From Euryarchaeota archaeon UBA256 (GTDB taxonomy: Archaea > Thermoplasmatota > Poseidoniia > Poseidoniales > Poseidoniaceae), in NCBI GenBank assembly GCA_002494645.1, contig DACE01000002.1:338-27321 (forward strand): a DNA stretch of 26,984 bases, in the 5' to 3' direction. The position numbers and the translations under genes are program-made. A model generated the notes under the pieces. That model was not told the DNA's origin, searched no databases, and saw only the letters and a list, made by a program, of their open reading frames with translations. Position 1 is the first letter of the stretch, and each line of letters starts with the position of its first letter. Positions 16,901-24,490 of the stretch are shown piece after piece.

Positions 16901-18489
16901 ATGCGCCCATCGGATACGACCTCTTCCTCCAACCTCCAACCGGATGGGGTGCAGGATTCACCAATCTCGGTACGGAAGCAGGAGCAACATCTGGCTCTAC
17001 GGGCCTCATCAATAGCGAAGCATATCGGGAGGTCGGACTGTCTTTCATACCCCCTCAGGTGATGACGGCCGCAGGTGCTGAGCGCATGGTGAAACTTACC
17101 GCAGTCAGTCAAACTGAGGGACAAGAATTGACCGAGTTTGAAATCCCTATCAAGGTCATCACCATCCGTGAACTTTGGGTTAATTTGGAATCCTCTCTCG
17201 GCACCCTCCGCCCTGATTCCAGCATCAGCCTGATGTATTCGATTGAACACAAAGGGAATACGGACATGCGCATCTCTCCGTCATTCGAGTTGCCAAGCGG
17301 TTGGTCGGTGACCAATACCGTTGAACCCTTTGACCTTCCATGGGCCTCGACAAAGAATCTGTTGTTTTCTCTCGAGGGTAATGGAAATGCACGCTCAGGA
17401 ACCATCAAACTCAATCTTGACAACGGCTCCTCCCGTTTCACGTGGGAACAGGTGCTCGAGGTTGAAGTCCTTCCAAATCCAGAACTGGCCTTTGTTGGTT
17501 TGGAATTCAGTGACGGAACAACCTACGGCACCCCTCAGGGGCCAGGGTCTCATCCTTCCGGACAATCCATGAAATTCACGTGGCTGTTGAGCAATGATGC
17601 CCAAACAGCATGGTCTCCGAGTGCCAGTCTTGAATTAGAATCGATGATGTTTGGTGATTGCACACCGGTTGAATCGGTAGGCGTCGGTCAAGTTGTGCCA
17701 GTGGTCTGCAATGTTCTGATCAGCGCCTCAACCCCACCTCTAAGCGAGCCCTCGTTTACCCTCACCCTCGCGGACAACGGTGTTGAATTGAGCACGACCA
17801 TCGGATTGCTCGTGGCCGAAAATGAACAAGTCACCTGGGACATAGGAGCCGTTCCTTCCTTCAATACGGGAGAGCAGCGTCAGGTGACGGTTGAACTTAC
17901 GAACAGCGGCAACACGCCACTTCAGCGGCAACTTCGGGCCCTCAACACAGAGAATTGGGCCGTTTCGGTTGATGGTAACGACCTGCTCGAGTTGGAGGTT
18001 GGCCAATCAACCCTCGTTCGCCTCAACATACGCGCAGACGCTCCGGGTGAAGCCAGTATTTCCTTGGAACTTGTTGACAGCCCATCGACGCAATCGACCT
18101 ATTCCTTTGGTGTAACGGCAACCGGTGAACCGGTTGGAACCTCACCTTCCTCGGGCCTCTCTACGACCGTGGCCATCTCTCTTGTTGGCGTTGTTCTTGT
18201 CGTGGCCTTCCTGATTTTAGGGTTGCAGACTCGCCGAAATCGGGCTGAGTCAATGGCTCCAATGATGCCCAAAGCGGTTGTTCAAACTCCTATGCCGCTT
18301 CCCGTTCCGTCCACAAGTGCTCAGAGTCCCATTTGTTGGTCTTGCCGAAAACCAGTCACAGGTCAAGCGCGAGGTTGTCCAACCTGTGGTGCCCGTTATC
18401 ACGCCGACGGCGAGGGCGGGTGTCAAGCAGCAGAATTGTCCCAATGTACCAACTGCCAAGCAAGCGCAGAGCACTTCGTCATGGCATGA
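13966..18489 (+). CDS. Membrane-anchored subtilase (S8) with CARDB domain and cytoplasmic zinc module
   Basis: The 1507-residue protein starts with a signal peptide (CAGVFVVLLLAST core, residues 1-28) and a pro-region (about 30-290). The subtilase domain has Asp299 (VADAGLDEDHGDF), His332 (SGHGTHVS), oxyanion Asn438 (FAAGNDGPDSG) and Ser525 (YTGTSMATPNAAGAA), so the triad is intact. A beta domain like that of KP-43 subtilases follows (LVNDLDLEITDPDGTVYLGN, about 592-716). Next come a CARDB domain (about 725-830, ending IRENNNILNI) and several NEW3/Ig-like domains. A TM at about 1400-1420 is followed by RRNR, placing the tail inside. The tail holds C1457-x2-C1460, C1471-x2-C1474, H1479, C1486 and C1494-x2-C1497. 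An outer-surface protease is clear; the inner zinc tail is unusual. Substrate is unknown: scavenging of marine protein or processing of cluster partners are both possible. Confidence 0.93.
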   Translation: MAGDSSRICAGVFVVLLLASTSGSVLMPTSQQTDVQSAYPPNWVRFDIRDDVYHNAEGTMDETVVEETRAPVAVSSIGQFDGQGLELNRPIPAELMQPRFDLLLLVLSNDLPMTEAREDLGSIHGLEVREYIAPSGLMVQGTPSALEQAELHPGLIASHAVPLGMLIHDDLLDVLLLSDGEFALRSTLVRLEGWRDDTGPRNVVALADDDGGEVNQNLADVVAQGLHDARAWDEGRYEGYVRDGHLNHIMQQPSVMYLRPDPAFTAFNDQSRTHMQTNTMRTYFTTDLDGSGQIVAVADAGLDEDHGDFGTRVVGSYDVIGDGSTADKHSGHGTHVSCTVLGDGFRGGYGGVAQAAELYFQAMENDNTGNFQSPSLNNLLNTAYNANARTHTNSWGSSAASQQGKYNSETEDVDDRANYYDRYYNGREGLTILFAAGNDGPDSGTVSPPATSKNIISVGNHQNRYNGAPNTMMSGSSRGPTDDGRIKPDLVAPGGYVRSCRAQEAADTGTATWSNSYYLEYTGTSMATPNAAGAATMVREYLQEIAQRPSPQGALVKALLVLGAQDMGTRDIPNDDEGWGRINLRNTLAPSTGQGIWVDDRSVMSGTGNSKTYAFNLTQNSGLFKAVLTWSDERGSRFSNAQLVNDLDLEITDPDGTVYLGNDFANGRSTTGGTRDSVNNLEVVLIDAAVQGTWTVKVKDAQHSGSKTQPYAIAVLGHGVNDLRPDPMVEPDEFSMNVGIPQVGDEVQLTTSFFNFGNIKADSFPIAFEVDGVEQDRKTIELGAGATKNLVWLWTPQTAGPVTLSFIIDPDDNLEEIRENNNILNIQTNVTAPGVKLETPHPSIILESSTTTTTSWNITLTNTALIGTNASMDTGQVTKLETNEALSWYVGSTNSNFSMEGQASEYITVTLVHPAPPAPGTYQIDLIGLDVDNSVDYPLTIELVVPDLPEAALEFDYEIVPVHPTDPTNMTVRFYNNGNAPIGYDLFLQPPTGWGAGFTNLGTEAGATSGSTGLINSEAYREVGLSFIPPQVMTAAGAERMVKLTAVSQTEGQELTEFEIPIKVITIRELWVNLESSLGTLRPDSSISLMYSIEHKGNTDMRISPSFELPSGWSVTNTVEPFDLPWASTKNLLFSLEGNGNARSGTIKLNLDNGSSRFTWEQVLEVEVLPNPELAFVGLEFSDGTTYGTPQGPGSHPSGQSMKFTWLLSNDAQTAWSPSASLELESMMFGDCTPVESVGVGQVVPVVCNVLISASTPPLSEPSFTLTLADNGVELSTTIGLLVAENEQVTWDIGAVPSFNTGEQRQVTVELTNSGNTPLQRQLRALNTENWAVSVDGNDLLELEVGQSTLVRLNIRADAPGEASISLELVDSPSTQSTYSFGVTATGEPVGTSPSSGLSTTVAISLVGVVLVVAFLILGLQTRRNRAESMAPMMPKAVVQTPMPLPVPSTSAQSPICWSCRKPVTGQARGCPTCGARYHADGEGGCQAAELSQCTNCQASAEHFVMA

Positions 18490-18555
18490 TATGTAAGCGC
18501 CGTTTTGATGCGTGGGGAGCATAGGGTTTTGATAGGAGGACCACGAGCGCGTGCC

Positions 18556-21432
18556 ATGAGGTCTCGTGCTGCCGCGGATGCGAGGCAACAACGGCGAGCA
18601 GTCTTCCTTGTGGCGGTCTTGTGCGCAGCCCTCCTGCCGCTGGCTGCCCCCCTTGCAAGTGCAGACGGTGCCCGAGACGCTTCAATTCAAGTGACTCCAA
18701 TCCCCTCGGCCCTCACTGTGAATCCAGGCGAATCTGACGAATATACGATACGCGTTCGCAATACAGGGTCAAATCCAGTGACCGTCACGCTCGCTACTTC
18801 CGAAGAAGCAACTGCTGAATGCAATGCTTACACGTCGGCGGTCACTCAAATTACTGGAGCAATCGATGCAGGTTCTTACGAAGAAGCAGCCATGAACATC
18901 ACGCTGACACAAGCAGCAGAAGGTTCCTGCGACACCACCATCACCGTAACTGCCAACGAACAAGCAACACCTCCAGACGTTGCGGGTGCGCCAGCCCAAG
19001 AAGCCGTCACCGTCACGACAACAGCTGGAGACGGCTCTGGAAGCGCCGTGTTCGGCGTAGACATCATTATTGATACCAATCAAAAGACGTGGGGGGGCGA
19101 GCAAGAGGTTGACTACCTGGTCGAGGTTGAAAATACCGGCCAAACCAACGAGACCATCAATTTGGTCGTGGACGAAAGTTCAGGGCCTGGATGTGGTAGT
19201 TCCTCGGAATTCACCGTTTCACTCAGTGAAACCACAGTCAGTATTGATCAAGAAGAATCAGAGATTGTGACAGCGACAGTAGAGGTCCCTGAGGGGCAAT
19301 CCGCTGACAAGTATTGCTGGGAAGTAACAGGAACGGTGACCAACGACCCGTCACAGGAAGCTAAGGACACGGAAGGTTTCGAATTGAACGTGCCCGAATT
19401 GAAAGAATGTGAAGTTGAATTGAGCAAAAGTTCTGTCACCGTCAACCCCGATGCAGAAACGACGGTGGTGGCAACCTATACGAACGTAGGTAACGCTGAC
19501 TGGACAGTCACTGCTGGTTCCCTGGGCAGCAAGTCTTCGTGGGTTCAAGTCGACGGTGCATCTTCTGGTCTCCTACCTTACAATAACGGCAACGGTGAGA
19601 AAGCCTTTGATTTCACGGTTACGCCTGACGATTCGGTCACGGCGGGGGCAGAAACCGTCATCACCATCCTCGGTAAAGACGGCTCAACCGTCAAGTGTCA
19701 AACCGATCTTCGTGTCGTAGTAGGCCAATCTTACGGGGCCAGCATCTCGCTCGCTACTTCATTACTCTCCAACATCGACCCTGGTAGCAACAAATCCACG
19801 TCCATCACCGTGACCAATCAAGGCAATGGCCCTGATAACTTGCGCATCGCCTCTTCTTCCGCACCCACAGGGTGGGCCGTTCAACTTGAACAATCAACCG
19901 TTTCAGTCGGCTCACGCCACGGCAATGAAAAATCAACCAGCATTGATGTCACTGTTCGTGTGCCTGAAAACGCTCTGGCGACCGAACAAATTGAACTCGT
20001 CTTCAGCGTACTCCCATCAAGCGGCGGCACCGCCTATGATACCGTGACGTTGACCGTCAGCGTTGCTGCTGTTCACGGAATGGACGTCAACGTTCCTGCG
20101 ACCGACCAAACGGGGCGCTCAGGGACGCAGGTGAGCTTCCCCATTGAGATCATCAACGACGGAAACGTGCGAGACACCATCAGCCTCTCCGTCGTTTCTC
20201 AGACGGCCAACCCAGCGTGGGGTACGTCCTTCGAGAACGAGGATGGCATGCCGTTTAGCGAAATTGAAGTCGAACCTCAAGGGACGACGACGGTCTATCT
20301 CGTGGTGAGCGTTGATGGAGAAGAAGAACTTGAAAATTCGCAAATAACGGTTCGCATTCGCAACAAAGACGACCCCAACGGCCAGGACAACAACGGGGAT
20401 GGCATTCCTGACAACCAAAGGGAAGCCGTGTTCCTCGCTGTTCTCTCGGACCGTAATTTCTCGATGGACCTTCGGTTTGAGGCGACCGACACCGCCACAA
20501 CCGCTTCGATTATTCTGCCTCCGAGTGGAGAGCAAACCATTGGCATGTGGATTCGGAACACGGGCGATGGGCAAGACAATGCCGTCTTTACCATTGGCGG
20601 CCTGGAAGGAATCGCAACGCGCTCAATTACCGCTTACGGCTTACCTATCAGTGGCGAGTTAAGCGTGCCAACAGGGTACGGCATTTGGGACATTGCCAAC
20701 GGCACTTTTGTCTTGGATTCGAGTGCCAATCCAGTCTTGGGTTCGGACATTAACTCGGCGGACCAAAAAAGGATTGATTTGGGCTTGATCGAAGGCTATG
20801 AGTCCAGAGTCTTCGAAGTATATCTTGAGATGACAATTCGAGTCAACCCCGGAGCTGAAACCGGTCAAAGCGGCCTGCTTGAGATTCTCGCAACCAGCGT
20901 ATCCAATGCTGCAGACCGCAGCGGTTTAGTGACGCTCTCGCTCGAGGTCAGTATCGTTCACGAAATTGAGTTTGTTGAAGCCGGCTCCCGTCAAGAAGTA
21001 GACGTCACGTACGGGCAGAAGGCCGTAGAAACTGAAATCTCGATTGTCAACACGGGTAACGTACGAACCGAAATCCGCGTCTTCACCTCGGAAAACCTTC
21101 GGGGATGGTCTGTGATTCTCGATAGCGACAACCCTGATTGTAGGGATGAGGGCAGCAGCGAATTATTGTGCATGGTGGATGAAGGTGAACGCCTCTACGT
21201 CAACGTCACCATCCGTGCCCCCTACGGTGCCGAAATCGATGATCTGTACAAATTCACACTTTCTGCTGAGCCAACGGAGACCGGCGTCCTAGACCGTCAG
21301 AACATCGAATTTGCTGCCCAAGGCTCCGCACCGGACGGCATCGTCTCGCTGGCGAACAACACTACGATTCAAGCCGCTGCTGCTGGCCTCCTCATCATCT
21401 TGGCACTCACTGCTTTGATTCGACGACGCTAA
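18556..21432 (+). CDS. Surface protein of tandem NEW3/Ig-like repeats with C-terminal TM
   Basis: From ATG 18556 the protein is 958 residues. Residues 1-36 are a signal peptide (basic n-region, AVFLVAVLCAALLPLA core, cleavage after ASA). About eight beta-sandwich repeats of roughly 100 residues follow. They share NEW3/CARDB features such as VRNTGSNPVTVTL, VENTGQTNETINL, VTNQGNGPDNLRI, IINDGNVRDTISL and IVNTGNVRTEIRV. The first few repeats contain Cys pairs likely to form disulfides. A thrombospondin-3-like calcium loop, DNNGDGIPD, lies at 611-619. A TM (IQAAAAGLLIILALTALI) and RRR end the protein, anchoring it with almost no inner tail. GGAGG at 18535-18539 is 16 bases from the ATG, so the start is not certain; ATG 18508 is an alternative. 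A stalk or adhesion role is inferred. Confidence 0.85.
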   Translation: MRSRAAADARQQRRAVFLVAVLCAALLPLAAPLASADGARDASIQVTPIPSALTVNPGESDEYTIRVRNTGSNPVTVTLATSEEATAECNAYTSAVTQITGAIDAGSYEEAAMNITLTQAAEGSCDTTITVTANEQATPPDVAGAPAQEAVTVTTTAGDGSGSAVFGVDIIIDTNQKTWGGEQEVDYLVEVENTGQTNETINLVVDESSGPGCGSSSEFTVSLSETTVSIDQEESEIVTATVEVPEGQSADKYCWEVTGTVTNDPSQEAKDTEGFELNVPELKECEVELSKSSVTVNPDAETTVVATYTNVGNADWTVTAGSLGSKSSWVQVDGASSGLLPYNNGNGEKAFDFTVTPDDSVTAGAETVITILGKDGSTVKCQTDLRVVVGQSYGASISLATSLLSNIDPGSNKSTSITVTNQGNGPDNLRIASSSAPTGWAVQLEQSTVSVGSRHGNEKSTSIDVTVRVPENALATEQIELVFSVLPSSGGTAYDTVTLTVSVAAVHGMDVNVPATDQTGRSGTQVSFPIEIINDGNVRDTISLSVVSQTANPAWGTSFENEDGMPFSEIEVEPQGTTTVYLVVSVDGEEELENSQITVRIRNKDDPNGQDNNGDGIPDNQREAVFLAVLSDRNFSMDLRFEATDTATTASIILPPSGEQTIGMWIRNTGDGQDNAVFTIGGLEGIATRSITAYGLPISGELSVPTGYGIWDIANGTFVLDSSANPVLGSDINSADQKRIDLGLIEGYESRVFEVYLEMTIRVNPGAETGQSGLLEILATSVSNAADRSGLVTLSLEVSIVHEIEFVEAGSRQEVDVTYGQKAVETEISIVNTGNVRTEIRVFTSENLRGWSVILDSDNPDCRDEGSSELLCMVDEGERLYVNVTIRAPYGAEIDDLYKFTLSAEPTETGVLDRQNIEFAAQGSAPDGIVSLANNTTIQAAAAGLLIILALTALIRRR

Positions 21433-21446
21433 CCTCGAACCACTCG

Positions 21447-21463
21447 TTTTTCAGCCTGAAAAA
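21447..21463 (+). terminator. 17-base perfect palindrome after the surface cluster
   Basis: TTTTTCAG and CTGAAAAA flank a single C, an 8-base inverted repeat 15 bases after the stop at 21432. Because the arms begin and end in T and A runs, the RNA would carry a small hairpin with a U-rich arm. It could be a terminator for the surface cluster or an operator for the nuo operon. Confidence 0.4.
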
Positions 21464-21481
21464 GCGTTAATTTTGACGGCG

Positions 21482-21540
21482 CAAATATAGCCCCTGACAG
21501 ACGTTTTGGGTCCATGCTCTTTGACAACGCTTATTGAGGG
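21482..21540 (+). promoter_or_regulatory. Probable promoter region of the nuo operon
   Basis: This gap precedes the first nuo gene. CAAATATAG at 21482-21490 is box-A-like and would start transcription near 21512, giving a leader of about 80 bases. TTATTGAGGG at 21531-21540 repeats the element seen at 4512-4521. Which one is used cannot be told from sequence. Confidence 0.4.
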
Positions 21541-21591
21541 GGGTCAAGTGGCAAAGAATAGAGAGCGTAGGCGTTCTCAGAAGGTGTCACG

Positions 21592-22071
21592 ATGTCGGGA
21601 CTTGAATCAGTGCCAAGTGCCTATCTTTCCATTGGATTTTTGACGATTGTCGGAATCATCATGCCGCTGACAAATTTCCTCATCACGTGGGTCGTTCGCC
21701 CGAAGGTTGACCCCGCCCGTCCGCACATTACACGCTCCTACTTGCTCGAAGGTTACGAACGCGACCACAGCCTCTACCCACGCCGCCTCACTACCTTTGA
21801 ATGTGGAAGTGAGCCGGTCGGAGAGGCCATGATTCAATTCCACTTCCAATATTATTGGTACGCCATCATCTTCCTCGTGTTTGATGTCGCCTTCATGTTC
21901 CTCGTCCTTGGCGGCATGGTCGCTTCTGATGCCACCGCCCAAGACGTCGTGGACCGAACGGGGGCCGTTGAGCGAGCGACCAGCGCACTGATCACCTTGG
22001 GAGCCTTCTTCGCCACCATGTCGCTTGGCGTTTGGTACGTGTTCCGCAAGCGTGGTCGCATTTACATTTGA
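21592..22071 (+). CDS. nuoA: Complex I subunit A
   Basis: The 159-residue protein has three TMs (about 11-35, 84-110, 131-150) and the NuoA mark FECGSEPVGEAMIQFHFQYY with Cys71. The second TM carries VFDVAFMF with Asp98. Bacterial NuoA has FDVE at this place; here the Glu is Ala100. The loop between TM1 and TM2 (about 36-70) is roughly 20 residues longer than in E. coli NuoA, from memory of that sequence. NuoA sits next to NuoH and covers the quinone channel; its loop also touches the hydrophilic arm. AAGGTG lies at 21581-21586, five bases before the ATG. It is first in the operon nuoA-B-C-D-H-I. Confidence 0.93.
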   Translation: MSGLESVPSAYLSIGFLTIVGIIMPLTNFLITWVVRPKVDPARPHITRSYLLEGYERDHSLYPRRLTTFECGSEPVGEAMIQFHFQYYWYAIIFLVFDVAFMFLVLGGMVASDATAQDVVDRTGAVERATSALITLGAFFATMSLGVWYVFRKRGRIYI

Positions 22072-22076
22072 GGTGA
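22070..22076 (+). promoter_or_regulatory. SD of nuoB fused to the nuoA stop
   Basis: GAGGTGA starts at the second base of the nuoA stop TGA (22069-22071) and lies six bases before ATG 22083. Ribosomes ending nuoA would stop on the nuoB SD. Confidence 0.75.
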
Positions 22077-22082
22077 GTTGAA

Positions 22083-22676
22083 ATGGCAGGACAAGACGAG
22101 AATTATGCAGCCTTCAACAGCCGTGCTTTGGTTGAAATGGTCGGCGACGTCACCGACGAAGCCCTCAAAGCAACCAAAATCAAGCAATTCCTTAGCGTTC
22201 TTGCGGGCCGTTATTTTAATTGGGCAGGCCGCAAATCACTCTTCACCTTGCACTTGGGAATCAAGTGCTGCGCCATTGAGATGGCTGCAGCCGCAACCCC
22301 TCGCTTTGACGGCGACCGGTTCGGTGTTCTCTTCCGTTCATCGCCCCGCCAGTCCGACGTTTTGCTCGTGAACGGACCCATCACGAAGAAGTTCGCTGAT
22401 AAGGTCGTTCGTCTTTGGGAGCAAATGCCTGAGCCCAAGTATTGCATCGCCATGGGCGAATGTGCAATTTCAGGAGGACCTTACTTCCAATCCTACAACA
22501 TCCTTGAGGGCGTCGACACCGTCATTCCCGTTGACGTTTACATCCCAGGATGCCCCCCTCGCCCCGAAGCCCTCATCGACGGCTTTGGACTTCTGCGTGA
22601 GAAGATCATTCGCATTGGTGCCGCTCCAAGCAGTGGCCGCAAGGGCGACAAGCCCGTCATCGTCGGGGAGGACTGA
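22083..22676 (+). CDS. nuoB: Complex I subunit B (cluster N2)
   Basis: The 197-residue protein holds the four ligands of 4Fe-4S cluster N2: adjacent Cys62-Cys63 (LGIKCCAIEMAAAATPRFD), Cys127 (MGECAISGGPY) and Cys157 (YIPGCPPRPEALIDG). N2 is the last cluster before quinone, so these confirm a redox-active subunit. Residues 1-45 are a polar N-terminal part with amphipathic character, and the last 20 residues are an Arg/Lys/Gly-rich tail. Length is normal for the family. It lies 11 bases after nuoA and two bases before nuoC. It packs against NuoD, NuoI and NuoH at the membrane surface. Confidence 0.96.
   Translation: MAGQDENYAAFNSRALVEMVGDVTDEALKATKIKQFLSVLAGRYFNWAGRKSLFTLHLGIKCCAIEMAAAATPRFDGDRFGVLFRSSPRQSDVLLVNGPITKKFADKVVRLWEQMPEPKYCIAMGECAISGGPYFQSYNILEGVDTVIPVDVYIPGCPPRPEALIDGFGLLREKIIRIGAAPSSGRKGDKPVIVGED
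22665..22671 (+). promoter_or_regulatory. SD of nuoC inside the end of nuoB
   Basis: GGGGAGG lies within the last nuoB codons, seven bases before ATG 22679. A second in-frame ATG at 22685 is possible, but its spacing is worse. Confidence 0.65.
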
Positions 22677-22678
22677 CC

Positions 22679-23332
22679 ATGGGCATGCGCATCACCAACG
22701 AGCAAGCCGAAACGGCTGCTGCAACCCTCGTTGCATCGGTGATGGACCGCTACGGCGGAGCAGATGTTGTAGCGACCGTTGAACATCACTCGAACGATTT
22801 CAAAATGCCCTTTGTTCGAATCCATGTACCTCCCCAGCACTGGATTGCACTCGCTAAGACCCTTCGCTTTGACCTCGGCGTCAATTATTGTTCCATGGTG
22901 ACGGGCACCCATTTCCCAGAAGGTGGCGACGACCGCGGATGGGATGTAGTATACCACTTCCTCCGTCAACCGGTCAGTAATCAAAAGCCTCACACCAACA
23001 CCGTTCACGTGGCTGAGAAGTTGTCGGGCAGGGACGTACCGCTTGAAGTTGAAGTGCTGATCACCCTGCCACAAACCGATATTCCATCAGTGCCCAGTGT
23101 CCAGAGCATTTGGGTAGGTGCAGACTGGAATGAAAAAGAAACGTGGGACTTGGTCGGCATCAAATTCGAAGGCCATGAAAACATGCACCGTGTCCTCAAC
23201 CCACACGACAGCCCCGAAGGCTTCCACCCGCTGCAAAAGCAGCATAAAATCCGCTATCATGATTTCAATGAAATGTACGACGACGCCCAAGGCTTCGGTC
23301 GAAAACCAACCGACGAGGGTCGTGTGAAGTGA
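22679..23332 (+). CDS. nuoC: Complex I subunit C (30-kDa type)
   Basis: The 217-residue protein carries the 30-kDa subunit signature in WNEKETWDLVGIKFEGHENM followed by HRVLN (residues 150-174). The usual E-R-E start of the signature is N-E-K-E-T here, a mild change, while the D-L-x-G-I core is kept. The preceding hydrophobic strands, such as PLEVEVLITLPQTD, and the central NYCSMVTGTHFP fit the family. It has no cofactor and holds NuoD in the hydrophilic arm. It is separate from nuoD, unlike the fused NuoCD of E. coli. The C-terminus has a polar tail (FGRKPTDEGRVK). It is encoded two bases after nuoB. Confidence 0.93.
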   Translation: MGMRITNEQAETAAATLVASVMDRYGGADVVATVEHHSNDFKMPFVRIHVPPQHWIALAKTLRFDLGVNYCSMVTGTHFPEGGDDRGWDVVYHFLRQPVSNQKPHTNTVHVAEKLSGRDVPLEVEVLITLPQTDIPSVPSVQSIWVGADWNEKETWDLVGIKFEGHENMHRVLNPHDSPEGFHPLQKQHKIRYHDFNEMYDDAQGFGRKPTDEGRVK

Positions 23333-23338
23333 GGCGGT
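23331..23338 (+). promoter_or_regulatory. SD of nuoD fused to the nuoC stop
   Basis: GAGGCGGT starts at the second base of the nuoC stop TGA (23330-23332) and lies three bases before ATG 23342. It is the GAGGCG variant of the element used in this operon. Confidence 0.65.
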
Positions 23339-23341
23339 ATC

Positions 23342-24481
23342 ATGGCACAAATGTGGATTACAATGGGCCCTCAGCACCCAATGACGCACGGACTCTGGAC
23401 GCTTCGTGTCAAAGTTGACGGTGAAACGGTTGTTGATACCGATGCCGAACTTGGCTACATTCACCGAGGCGTAGAAAAAATCGCCGAGGCACGCGACTTT
23501 ACTCAGATTACACCGTACTGCGACCGCCTTTGTTATGTGAGTGCCATGACGTGGGCCAATTCTTACATCTATGCCGCCGAAGACCTCCTTGAGGTTGAAG
23601 TGCCAGAACGAGCAGAATACATCCGATTGATTTCCGCAGAATGCCAACGCCTCGCCTCCCACTTGATGTGGCTCGGTGCCTACGGCCCGGACATTGGTAG
23701 CCTCACACTTATGACCTGGTGCATGCGTGACCGAGAAATGTTCCTCGACTTGCTCCAAGAGCTCGGAGGGTCTCGAATGCACTACAATTACCCCCGTGTT
23801 GGTGGCGTGAAGCGGGACATTCCCGTCGGCTTTGCTGACCGCCTCATTGCGAAAATCAAGTTGTTCGAGAAGCGTATCGAAGAATACGAAATGATGCTTG
23901 ACGAATCCACCATCTGGCTCGTGCGATTGCAAGGTGTTGGATATGCCAAGGCCGAAGACATGGTCAACGCTGGCGTATCCGGGCCAAACATTCGTGCGGC
24001 TGGCGTCAATTACGACGTTCGTTGGGCCCACCCCTATTCGGTTTACGACCAAGTAGACTGGGAGCCTGCAGTTGAGAAACCAACCTCGGTCAAAGGTGCT
24101 GACTGCTACGACCGCTATCGAGTTCGAATGGAAGAAATGCGTCAATCTTGCCGGATGATCCTCGATGCCATCGAGAAGATTCCAGGTGGAAAGAACACCA
24201 ATTACGCCAGTGGGGACGCTATGATTCTCGCAAAGGCACCAACCCGTGCCCCTGAAGGAGCAACTGGTTTCTCCAACTACGAGTGCACACGTGGGGCCTC
24301 TCAATTCTACATCAAGGGCGGCGGAGACGGCCGAGGCAAGAATCCATACCGCCTGTCGATCCGCTCACCGATGTTCATCACAATTCCTTACGTTGCAAAA
24401 ACGATGATTGGCTACAAAGTGGCCGACATTCCTGCCATCATGGGCAGTTTTGATCCGTGCATCGGAGAGACAGACCGTTGA
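23342..24481 (+). CDS. nuoD: Complex I subunit D (49-kDa type)
   Basis: The 379-residue protein has the 49-kDa signature LGYIHRGVEKI (37-47). The quinone-pocket strand MGPQHPMTHG keeps both His residues. The equivalent of the quinone-binding Tyr is in DRLCYVSAM (about residue 64). The C-terminal end MGSFDPCIGETDR matches the usual end of this family, with SFD in place of SLD. NuoD is related to the large subunit of NiFe hydrogenases but lacks the metal Cys residues. It forms the quinone site with NuoB. Its length is normal. It lies nine bases before nuoH, with no nuoE, nuoF or nuoG between them. Confidence 0.96.
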   Translation: MAQMWITMGPQHPMTHGLWTLRVKVDGETVVDTDAELGYIHRGVEKIAEARDFTQITPYCDRLCYVSAMTWANSYIYAAEDLLEVEVPERAEYIRLISAECQRLASHLMWLGAYGPDIGSLTLMTWCMRDREMFLDLLQELGGSRMHYNYPRVGGVKRDIPVGFADRLIAKIKLFEKRIEEYEMMLDESTIWLVRLQGVGYAKAEDMVNAGVSGPNIRAAGVNYDVRWAHPYSVYDQVDWEPAVEKPTSVKGADCYDRYRVRMEEMRQSCRMILDAIEKIPGGKNTNYASGDAMILAKAPTRAPEGATGFSNYECTRGASQFYIKGGGDGRGKNPYRLSIRSPMFITIPYVAKTMIGYKVADIPAIMGSFDPCIGETDR

Positions 24482-24486
24482 GGTGA
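24480..24486 (+). promoter_or_regulatory. SD of nuoH fused to the nuoD stop
   Basis: GAGGTGA starts at the second base of the nuoD stop TGA (24479-24481) and lies four bases before ATG 24491. Confidence 0.75.
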
Positions 24487-24490
24487 TATC

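Noticed and set aside
22538..23074. 178-codon minus-strand frame across nuoB and nuoC
   Set aside because: It is antisense to conserved complex I genes and has no features of its own.
23087..24304. 405-codon open frame on the minus strand across nuoC and nuoD
   Set aside because: It lies opposite two certain complex I genes and has no recognisable domain or upstream SD. It is an open antisense frame produced by their codon use.
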